The translations under genes and the position numbers were made by a program. The notes beneath the pieces are model-generated. The model saw only the letters and a list, made by a program, of their open reading frames with translations, was not told the origin of the DNA and did no database searches. A DNA stretch of 64,000 nt. Source: Anaerolineales bacterium. GTDB taxonomy: Bacteria; Chloroflexota; Anaerolineae; Anaerolineales; Villigracilaceae. Shown here piece after piece: positions 58,585 to 64,000 of this stretch (position 1 is the stretch's first letter; each line of letters starts with the position of its first letter). The stretch is taken from positions 44,791 to 108,790 of the forward strand of contig JANWWK010000030.1 of the NCBI GenBank assembly GCA_025056175.1, written 5' to 3'.

Positions 58585-59376
58585 ATGGATTTGAAACTGC
58601 ACGGAAAACGTGCGCTTGTTACCGGCGCATCGCGCGGGTTGGGTTTTGCCACCGCCCGCTTACTTTCGCGGGAGGGCGCGCTGGTTGCCATCAATGGCCG
58701 CGACGAAACCCGCCTGCAAACTGCCGTGTTGAAGATTTCTAACGAAACGCGCGGTCATGTGCAGGGCGTCATCGGTGATGTCAGCCAACCCGGGCAGGCG
58801 GAGTGGGTGGTGCGCGAAGCGGCAGAAACGCTGGGCGGGTTAGATTTACTGGTCTGCAATGCGGGCGGCCCGCCCCCGGGTGCTTTTGAATCCTTTGATG
58901 AAGAAACCTGGCAAAAAGCCATCAATTTGACCTTTATGAGTAATGTGCGCCTCATCAAGGCTGCTTTGCCTTATCTGCGTCGGTCGGATGCAGCCAGTGT
59001 ATTGACGGTCACCTCCTACTCTGTCAAACAGCCGATTGTCAATCTGGTTCTGTCCAACTCCATCCGCTCGGCGACGGTTGGCTTGACCAAATCCCTGGCG
59101 CTCGAGCTGGGCAAAGACGGCATCCGCTTCAACTCTATCTTACCGGCCTGGACTGAAACCGAGCGCGTCACTGAACTGATGACAGCCCGCGCTCGTGCCA
59201 ACGGCACAACGGTTGAAGAAGAAATCGCTAAACAGGCGCGCGAAAGCCCCTTTGGACGCATGGCTGCTCCCGAAGAATTTGCAAATGTGGCCGTCTTTTT
59301 GCTCTCTCCGGCGGCTTCTTACCTGACGGGCGTGATGCTCTCCGTAGATGGCGGAATGTACAAAGGGGTGTTCTAG
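58585..59376 (+). CDS. SDR-family oxidoreductase with non-standard active site
   Basis: A 263-residue classical-length short-chain dehydrogenase/reductase. The cofactor motif is 'VTGASRGLGFATARLL', followed by 'NGRDETRL', 'DLLVCNAGGPPPG' and 'FLLSPAASYLTGVMLSVDGGMY' at the C-terminus. In ordinary SDRs a Ser is followed 13 residues later by the YxxxK motif. Here the segment after 'VTSYSVKQP' reads 'IVNLVLSNSIRSA', with Ser and Arg where Tyr and Lys are expected. A widespread side-branch shows the same KQP/LSN pattern, so this is a subfamily trait, and the reaction is uncertain. GGAGG lies upstream of the ATG. Confidence 0.85.
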   Translation: MDLKLHGKRALVTGASRGLGFATARLLSREGALVAINGRDETRLQTAVLKISNETRGHVQGVIGDVSQPGQAEWVVREAAETLGGLDLLVCNAGGPPPGAFESFDEETWQKAINLTFMSNVRLIKAALPYLRRSDAASVLTVTSYSVKQPIVNLVLSNSIRSATVGLTKSLALELGKDGIRFNSILPAWTETERVTELMTARARANGTTVEEEIAKQARESPFGRMAAPEEFANVAVFLLSPAASYLTGVMLSVDGGMYKGVF

Positions 59377-59446
59377 CGACTTTTGTCACAGCCTTTGGAT
59401 GAAAAAGACGCTATCTTTGGACAAATTCATCCAACAGGAGTCCATC

Positions 59447-59635
59447 ATGTCCGAAAAAACTTGTCTGAACTGTGGCCGTACGTCTCAGCAAATCCCTTTG
59501 CTCTTTCTGGAGTATCGTGACAAACAGTACACGATTTGCCCACAGTGTATGCCGGTTCTCATCCACAAACCGCATACGCTGGCTGCCAGGTTGCCCGGTG
59601 CCGAGCAATTCAATGCGGCGCAACCGGAGCATTAG
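59447..59635 (+). CDS. Small zinc-ribbon protein, 62 residues
   Basis: A short protein with one zinc-binding pair of knuckles, 'CLNCGRTSQQ' and 'CPQCMPVLIHKPH', preceded by MSEKT and followed by a polar tail. AACAGGAG lies upstream of the ATG at 59447. The longer frame that begins inside the SDR gene is not needed. I do not recognise a named family. Small ribbons of this kind are often RNA- or protein-binding adaptors. It sits in a line of co-directional genes between the SDR gene and murJ with gaps of 70 and 116 bases. Confidence 0.7.
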   Translation: MSEKTCLNCGRTSQQIPLLFLEYRDKQYTICPQCMPVLIHKPHTLAARLPGAEQFNAAQPEH

Positions 59636-59717
59636 CGCAGCGCTCCACTTATTATCTGGCCTGACCGGGGAGAATTGCCCAACTTTCAGCCGTCTTCGGT
59701 CGGTTTTGCAATCAGTA

Positions 59718-59740
59718 GCCCGGACATCCCCTGTCCGGGC
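59718..59740 (+). other. Nine-bp hairpin just before murJ
   Basis: GCCCGGACA and TGTCCGGGC pair around five bases, ending 11 bases before the murJ ATG; the ribosome binding site AGGA follows at once. No T-run. It shares its stem with the terminator at 54166 and may be a dispersed repeat or a translation modulator. Confidence 0.6.
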
Positions 59741-59751
59741 AGGATGGCTTA

Positions 59752-61293
59752 ATGAATAAACTCTCTCTCCTTACCCGCGCGTCCCTGCTTCTCTTTTTTC
59801 TCTTCGGTTTAGATAAAGCCCTGGCCTTTGGACGGCTATTCATTGTCTCCCGCACTTTTAGCCTGCCCTTCCAGGATGCCTTCAACGCCGCCAACAATCT
59901 GCCCGATTTGCTGTTCGCGCTCATTTCTGGTGGCGCGTTTTCGATGGCGTTCATCCCTCTTTTGCGCCAAACTCTTACCCTGCGTGGACGCGAACAGGCC
60001 TGGGATTTGTTCTCGCGGGTTGCCAATCTGATGTTCGTTGTGACTGGGGTGGCGGCTGTGCTGGTGGCGGTGTTTGCACGGCAAATTGTCAGCGCAGAAG
60101 TGGGGATTGTGCCGGGCTTTGGTCCCGAACAACAGGCACTGGTTGCCGATTTGATGCGTCTCAATCTCATCTCGTTGATGATTTTTTCACTCAGCGGCCT
60201 GGTGATGGGCGGGTTGCAGGCCAACCAGCATTTCCTGCTCCCGGCACTTGCGCCGTTTTTCTACAACGTAGGACAAATCGCTGGCGCCATTTTCTTTGCG
60301 CCTCTCCAGCCCATTCAGATAGGCACCATCAACCTGCCAACGCTGGGGATGGGGGTGCATGGCCTGGTCTATGGTGCTATTCTGGGTGCAGCCCTGCACC
60401 TGTTAATTCAAATCCCTGGACTGATAAAGTACCAATTCCGCTGGACGGCCTCGCTGGATGTGCGCAACTCTGGCCTCATCGAAGCGCTCAAACTTATGGC
60501 CCCGCGCCTGCTGACCATGCTTGGCATTCAACTCATGTTCCTGGCGCGTGATAACCTGGCCTCGCGGCTCGACCAGGAAGGCGCTGTTTCGGCGCTGACC
60601 TACGGCTGGATGATCATGCAAGTTCCTGAAACCCTGCTCGGTACGGCCATCGCCACGGCGCTTTTGCCCTCGCTGGCCGAATTTGCTGGCAAAGGAGAAT
60701 GGAAAACTTTTTCCGAAACGTTGGAAAAAGCCTTGCGTGTCTTGCTGGCGCTCACCCTGCCGGTTGCGGCAGTGGCAATGGCCGGGTTGCGACCGCTGAT
60801 TGCAGCTGCTTTTGGCCTGGATGAAACGGGAACCATTTTACTCACGGCTACGTCTCGTATGTATCTGCTCACGCTGACCGGATATGCCCTGCAAGAGACC
60901 CTCGCCCGCGCCTTCTATGCCCGTAAAGAACCCCTGGTGCCACTTTATGGCATTTTGCTTCGCCTGGCCGTTTATCTGACCATCGGCATTGCTGCAGTTA
61001 CCCTTTTCCGCGCATTCGGGCCGGTGGTTATCGCGGCTGCCGAACTCTCGCTGGCAGTAGAAGCGCTGTTCCTGCTCTTTTTGCTCAATCGGCGTCTGGA
61101 ACAGCGTGTGCAACTCTCTGGGGCGCTGGTTAGAGGGACGCTGGCCGCTTTGCTGGGTGGTGTTTGTGCTTACGCGCTGGCGCTTTATTTGCCGGGGGCG
61201 GCCATTCCCACAGCACTGGTTGGCATGGCTGCTGGTGGATTGCTCTCACTGGCGCTCATCTGGTCTGAATTTCGTCTGCTATTTCGTCTCTAA
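59752..61293 (+). CDS. murJ: Lipid II flippase MurJ (MviN family)
   Basis: A 513-residue membrane protein with about 14 hydrophobic segments. The MviN/MurJ pattern is clear: 'LDKALAFGRLFIVSRTF' near the start, 'DAFNAANNLPDLLFALISGGAFSMAFIPLLRQ' (in pieces), 'YGWMIMQVPETLLGTAIATALLPSLAEFA' and 'GYALQETLARAFYARKEP'. MurJ moves lipid II, the peptidoglycan precursor, across the cytoplasmic membrane for use by SEDS polymerases such as the fusion at 45885. In mycobacteria its homologue is controlled through FhaA, and an FhaA-like gene is in this window. The start is set by family alignment and an AGGA-rich upstream. Confidence 0.93.
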   Translation: MNKLSLLTRASLLLFFLFGLDKALAFGRLFIVSRTFSLPFQDAFNAANNLPDLLFALISGGAFSMAFIPLLRQTLTLRGREQAWDLFSRVANLMFVVTGVAAVLVAVFARQIVSAEVGIVPGFGPEQQALVADLMRLNLISLMIFSLSGLVMGGLQANQHFLLPALAPFFYNVGQIAGAIFFAPLQPIQIGTINLPTLGMGVHGLVYGAILGAALHLLIQIPGLIKYQFRWTASLDVRNSGLIEALKLMAPRLLTMLGIQLMFLARDNLASRLDQEGAVSALTYGWMIMQVPETLLGTAIATALLPSLAEFAGKGEWKTFSETLEKALRVLLALTLPVAAVAMAGLRPLIAAAFGLDETGTILLTATSRMYLLTLTGYALQETLARAFYARKEPLVPLYGILLRLAVYLTIGIAAVTLFRAFGPVVIAAAELSLAVEALFLLFLLNRRLEQRVQLSGALVRGTLAALLGGVCAYALALYLPGAAIPTALVGMAAGGLLSLALIWSEFRLLFRL

Positions 61294-61306
61294 AAATCGA
61301 TTCGAG

Positions 61307-61312
61307 TATAAT
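61307..61312 (+). promoter_or_regulatory. -10 element (TATAATC) before the anchored TPR-like gene
   Basis: TATAATCG lies seven bases before the ATG at 61320; no Shine-Dalgarno sequence and no good -35. Same arrangement as ybaK and the zinc-ribbon gene. Confidence 0.55.
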
Positions 61313-61319
61313 CGCGTCT

Positions 61320-62345
61320 ATGTCTCAATCTAATCTCTCTCAAACCCAACCGAACCAAATCAAACCGCGAAGCAGGGCCTCGTTCTGGATAAGTCTGCTC
61401 GTTTTATTGGCCGTGATGGTGGCCGGCAGCCTGAGCGGTTATGGCATGGGCATTTCGGAGCGTGTGGCCGCCGCAAAAGCCCAGTTGAAAGGCCAACTCG
61501 ACGAGCAATTTGCCTATGCTCAACAAGATATGCAGGCCGGACGCTATGAACTTGCCCGTCAACGCCTGGAATACATTTTGAACAAAGATTCGTCTTACCC
61601 TGGCGTGAGCGAATTGCTGGTCGAAGTGCAGGTTAAACTCTCAATTACCCCTACCCTGCCGCCGACTCCTACCCCTACCCTTACGCCCACTCCCGATATG
61701 CGGACGCAGGAAACCATCCTCGCTAACGCCCGCCAGCAAATTTTGAACCGCGATTGGGATGGCGCCCTGGCCTCGCTGGATGCTTTACGGAAAGCCGACC
61801 CCTCCTACCACGCCATCGAAGTAGATGGGATGTATTATCTGGCTTTGCGCAATCGCGGCGTAGACCAGATTTTGGGACGCGGTGCGTTTACCACCACCAA
61901 CCTGGAAGGCGGTATTTACGACCTCACTCTGGCCGAACGCTTTGGCCCGCTCGATAACCAGGCCATCAGCCTTCGCAACGGCGCACGCATGTACATTCAG
62001 GCCTCTTCCTTCATGGGCGTAGATTGGCCCCAGGCGGTAGCCTATTTTGGAGAAGTCTATCGGCTTTATCCTGGCTTGCGCGATGCCACCGGTCTGACCG
62101 CTGCCCAGCACTACCGCGAAGCCTTGCTGAATTACGGTGATTTGAAATTCCAGGAGCAGAAACTCAAAGACCGCTGTATTGCGATTGACCTTTGGAACGA
62201 AGCCGCCTCTATCAGCCCGCTCGATAACGTGTATGCAGGCAGGTACAATCAACTCTTCCTGGAATGTTATCCGCCAACCCCGACGATTGACCCGAACACC
62301 CTGGTGACCCCAACGGTGACTCCGGAACCCAGTCCCACACCCTGA
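61320..62345 (+). CDS. Membrane-anchored TPR-like protein with Pro/Thr linkers
   Basis: A 341-residue protein of unknown function. A polar N-terminus (1-20) precedes one membrane helix (about 22-44). Helical repeats resembling tetratricopeptide units follow ('FAYAQQDMQAGRYELARQRLEYIL', 'ARQQILNRDWDGALASLDALRKADPSY'), split by a Pro/Thr-rich linker at about 112-128. Later segments ('AVAYFGEVYRLYPGLRD', 'LWNEAASISP') continue the repeat pattern, and the protein ends in another Pro/Thr tail. It probably faces outward and serves as a scaffold. It follows murJ by 26 bases but has its own TATAATC element. Confidence 0.75.
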   Translation: MSQSNLSQTQPNQIKPRSRASFWISLLVLLAVMVAGSLSGYGMGISERVAAAKAQLKGQLDEQFAYAQQDMQAGRYELARQRLEYILNKDSSYPGVSELLVEVQVKLSITPTLPPTPTPTLTPTPDMRTQETILANARQQILNRDWDGALASLDALRKADPSYHAIEVDGMYYLALRNRGVDQILGRGAFTTTNLEGGIYDLTLAERFGPLDNQAISLRNGARMYIQASSFMGVDWPQAVAYFGEVYRLYPGLRDATGLTAAQHYREALLNYGDLKFQEQKLKDRCIAIDLWNEAASISPLDNVYAGRYNQLFLECYPPTPTIDPNTLVTPTVTPEPSPTP

Positions 62346-62400
62346 AGCAGATTATTTCCGCCAGGCGTTTGTGGATAAAAAATATCCAATTTGTGATACA

Positions 62401-62419
62401 CTGAAAGAAACTCTTTCAG
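62401..62419. promoter_or_regulatory. Palindromic putative operator before the XRE-cupin gene
   Basis: CTGAAAGA and TCTTTCAG form a perfect 8+3+8 palindrome whose last bases are part of the AGGAG ribosome binding site at 62418-62422. A second inverted pair, TGGATA/TATCCA around five A residues, lies at 62372-62388. Position and symmetry suit autoregulation by the encoded repressor. Confidence 0.5.
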
Positions 62420-62428
62420 GAGCAACTT

Positions 62429-63046
62429 ATGCCGGGTCTTTCCAGAGAAGCTATCTCGATTGATGTCGGCGTTCGTCTGCGACAGTTACGTGAGGCGCGC
62501 AAAGTATCCATGCGTACCCTCGCGCAAATGAGCGGCCTTTCGGCCAATGCTTTGAGCATGATTGAACGCGGCAAGACCTCGCCTTCGGTTTCCACGCTCT
62601 ATCGCCTGGCTGACGCACTAGGCGTGCCGGTCACCGATTTCTTCAGCCCGGAGACAGCGCGCAAAAAGGCCGTTTTCCTCAAGGCCGATGAGCGCGCTCG
62701 TCTGCCTTTTATGCGCGGTCTATGGGAGGGTATGGGGGGCGAACAATTTACCGGGCGCATGATGCCGTTCATGCTCACCCTGGAAAGCGGTGCTCATAGC
62801 GGCCCAGGGATGGTCGTTCACACCGGCCACGAGTTCGTTTATTGTCTGCGCGGACAGGTCGAATATCAGGTCGAAAATCAGGTCTATTTGCTTGAGGCAG
62901 GCGATAGCCTCTTGTTTGCCGCGCAACAGAAACACCGCTGGCGCAACCCCGGCAGCACCGTCACCAATCTCTTGATTATTATTTCGGATTACGCCGAGGG
63001 TGAACAACCCTTCCCGATGCACATCGAAGAGATGTCGGCGCATTAG
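62429..63046 (+). CDS. XRE-family regulator with cupin sensor domain
   Basis: A 205-residue transcription factor. The N-terminal helix-turn-helix of the Cro/C1 (XRE) type spans about 10-65 ('LRQLREARKVSMRTLAQMSGLSANALSMIERGKTSPSV' in pieces). The C-terminal cupin_2 barrel spans about 120-195 ('HTGHEFVYCLRGQVEYQVENQVYLLEAGDSLLFAAQQKHRWRN' in pieces), with His/Glu residues that could hold a metal or ligand. Proteins of this layout (SutR/PuuR-like) regulate sulfur, amine or amino-acid metabolism in response to a small molecule. The target genes are unknown. A palindrome overlapping the ribosome binding site suggests it controls itself. Confidence 0.9.
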   Translation: MPGLSREAISIDVGVRLRQLREARKVSMRTLAQMSGLSANALSMIERGKTSPSVSTLYRLADALGVPVTDFFSPETARKKAVFLKADERARLPFMRGLWEGMGGEQFTGRMMPFMLTLESGAHSGPGMVVHTGHEFVYCLRGQVEYQVENQVYLLEAGDSLLFAAQQKHRWRNPGSTVTNLLIIISDYAEGEQPFPMHIEEMSAH

Positions 63047-63135
63047 GAAAAACTCTGTGGGACACAGATATTCAGGCCAAATCACTATCCTGACAGCGGG
63101 GGATTCTGATTACAATCAGGGGTGACGAGGCCATT

Positions 63136-64000
63136 ATGCAACGATTTGCTGCTCTATCCCCTGCTCTTCAGGAGCGAATTCATCACAAACGTAAAAAACA
63201 GCAAGAACGAAATCGGGCGCTTGCCGGTGAGCGCATGTGCCGCGAAGCCATCTATTACATCCCCATCCCAATTGGTATTGCCGACCGCACTGGACGGGCT
63301 CTGGAATACAACGCCAAATTTACCGAATTGTACGGTTATACGCTTGCAGATGTTCCCACCATCGAAGTTTGGGCATCGAAAGCGTATCCTGACCCGGAAT
63401 ACCGTCGTCAGGTGATGGCGCTTTGGGAGAGAGATGTAGAATCATCTTTTCCAAAGGGAGAAGCGACCCCGCCGCGCGCTTACCGAATTGTCTGCAAAGA
63501 TGGCAGTCAGCGTGAGGTGGAAATCATCACTCGCCTGATAGGCGATTTGTTTATTACCTCTTTTTTGGATGTCACCGAGCGCAACCAGATAGAGGCCGAA
63601 CTGCGTCGGAGCCTGGAGCGCAATCGTGCTATCCTTGCTGCGCAGCCTGACCTGTTGTTCGTGATTGATTCCGACCTCATCTTCCGCGATTGTATTGCCA
63701 GTGACCCCTCGCGCCTGCTTCAACCGCCAGAAAAGGTGATTGGCGTTCCGGCGGTTGAAATTTTGCCCCCGTATCTCTTTGACCTGACGCGTGAAAAGGT
63801 ACAGACCACCCTGCAAACCGGTCAGATGCAAATTTACGACTATACTCTGGAATGGGGCGGAAAAATCACGTTCTACGAAAGCCGTATGACACCGCTCAAT
63901 TCCAACTCGGTTCTGGTGCTGGTGCGCGATGTCACCGAACCCCGGCGCACCGAACAGGCTTTACGCGAGAGCGAACGACGCTTTCGTGTTTTGTTCGAGA
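63136..64000 (+). CDS. PAS-domain sensor protein, N-terminal part (cut by window end)
   Basis: The frame from ATG 63136 stays open to the end of the window (288 complete codons). It has a basic N-terminal helix without a membrane segment. A first PAS domain follows at about 40-150 ('IPIGIADRTGRALEYNAKFTELYGYT', then 'FLDVTERNQIEAELRRSLERN', the usual PAS-to-coil junction). A second PAS domain is at about 165-275 ('LLFVIDSDLIFRDCIASDPSRLL', then 'LVRDVTEPRRTEQALRESERRFRVLFE'), which leads into a third. Such proteins normally end in a histidine kinase or GGDEF domain, which would lie beyond the window. TACAATC lies 19 bases upstream with CTGACA 15 bases before it as a weak promoter. Confidence 0.85.
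   Translation, partial: MQRFAALSPALQERIHHKRKKQQERNRALAGERMCREAIYYIPIPIGIADRTGRALEYNAKFTELYGYTLADVPTIEVWASKAYPDPEYRRQVMALWERDVESSFPKGEATPPRAYRIVCKDGSQREVEIITRLIGDLFITSFLDVTERNQIEAELRRSLERNRAILAAQPDLLFVIDSDLIFRDCIASDPSRLLQPPEKVIGVPAVEILPPYLFDLTREKVQTTLQTGQMQIYDYTLEWGGKITFYESRMTPLNSNSVLVLVRDVTEPRRTEQALRESERRFRVLFE

Noticed and set aside
61650..61700. Low-complexity CCTACCCCTACCC-type repeats
   Set aside because: They encode Pro/Thr linkers within anchored proteins (also at 27330-27360 and 33955-33990) and are explained by coding constraints.
1..64000. tRNA, rRNA, CRISPR arrays, insertion sequences, prophage or attachment sites
   Set aside because: Looked for T-loop motifs, repeated spaced units, transposase-type motifs and terminal inverted repeats; none was convincing. 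The inverted repeats seen are short and not flanked by target duplications.

Overview
This window reads as a chromosomal segment of a free-living bacterium, most probably a member of the Chloroflexota close to the Anaerolineae. That placement is an inference. It rests on secreted lipoproteins with Pro/Thr-rich linkers, a 1,949-residue alpha-2-macroglobulin-like lipoprotein with N-terminal Big_5-type domains, an actinobacterial-style FhaA/FhaB pair, bacterial myo-inositol-phosphate synthase, and moderately high GC. Gene density is very high. There are no stretches over 300 bases without a gene, and I saw no tRNA, rRNA, CRISPR array, phage or insertion sequence. The first gene (class III aminotransferase) and the last gene (PAS-domain sensor) are cut by the window edges.

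Layout. 1-5.8 kb: aminotransferase end, YbaK-type deacylase, PlsC-type acyltransferase, YifB/ComM ATPase, sortase plus a 48-residue membrane peptide, and a TrmA/RlmD-type RNA methyltransferase. 5.9-11.3 kb: sulfotransferase-like protein, SulP transporter with STAS and cyclic-nucleotide-binding-type domains, and a fusion of a periplasmic-binding-protein domain to a pentameric ligand-gated ion channel. 11.3-17 kb: alpha/beta hydrolase, hydrolase-acyl-CoA synthetase fusion, triple-GAF diguanylate cyclase. 17-22 kb: nucleoside-type ABC importer (two permeases, BMP lipoprotein, ATPase). 22-27.6 kb: RlmN, MtnP/hydrolase, FhaA-FhaB pair, zinc-ribbon and SH3 proteins. 27.6-41 kb: geranylgeranyl-reductase-like flavoprotein, SecG, peptide-binding protein, M20 dipeptidase, DUF1385, the giant A2M lipoprotein, MFS transporter. 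41-48 kb: histidine kinase-PfkB kinase-M20 operon, Ino1, SEDS/penicillin-binding-protein-like fusion. 48-54 kb: ferredoxin, superoxide dismutase, DMT exporter, and a divergent serC / serA-DUF1015 serine locus. 54-64 kb: Lon, FolC, YlxP, SDR, MurJ, a TPR-like anchored protein, an XRE-cupin regulator and a PAS sensor.

How the genes fit together. Cell-envelope construction and surveillance recur: the SEDS fusion, MurJ, the Fha pair, sortase, A2M, PlsC and SecG. Sensing is the second theme: the ligand-gated channel, the SulP-cNMP protein, diguanylate cyclase, GAF kinase and PAS sensor. Serine synthesis is represented by SerC and SerA without a visible SerB.

The most unusual items are four. First, the PBP-type-I/pentameric channel fusion at 9028-11337. 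Second, the SEDS protein fused to a transpeptidase domain whose catalytic Ser and Lys positions are lost (45885-48344). Third, a recurrent TATAATC -10 element placed 6-10 bases before start codons that lack Shine-Dalgarno sequences, which implies leaderless mRNAs. Fourth, a terminator-containing leader in front of serA with a possible six-codon peptide ending in Ser-stop. All functional statements come from reading motifs and family knowledge; no database search was run.
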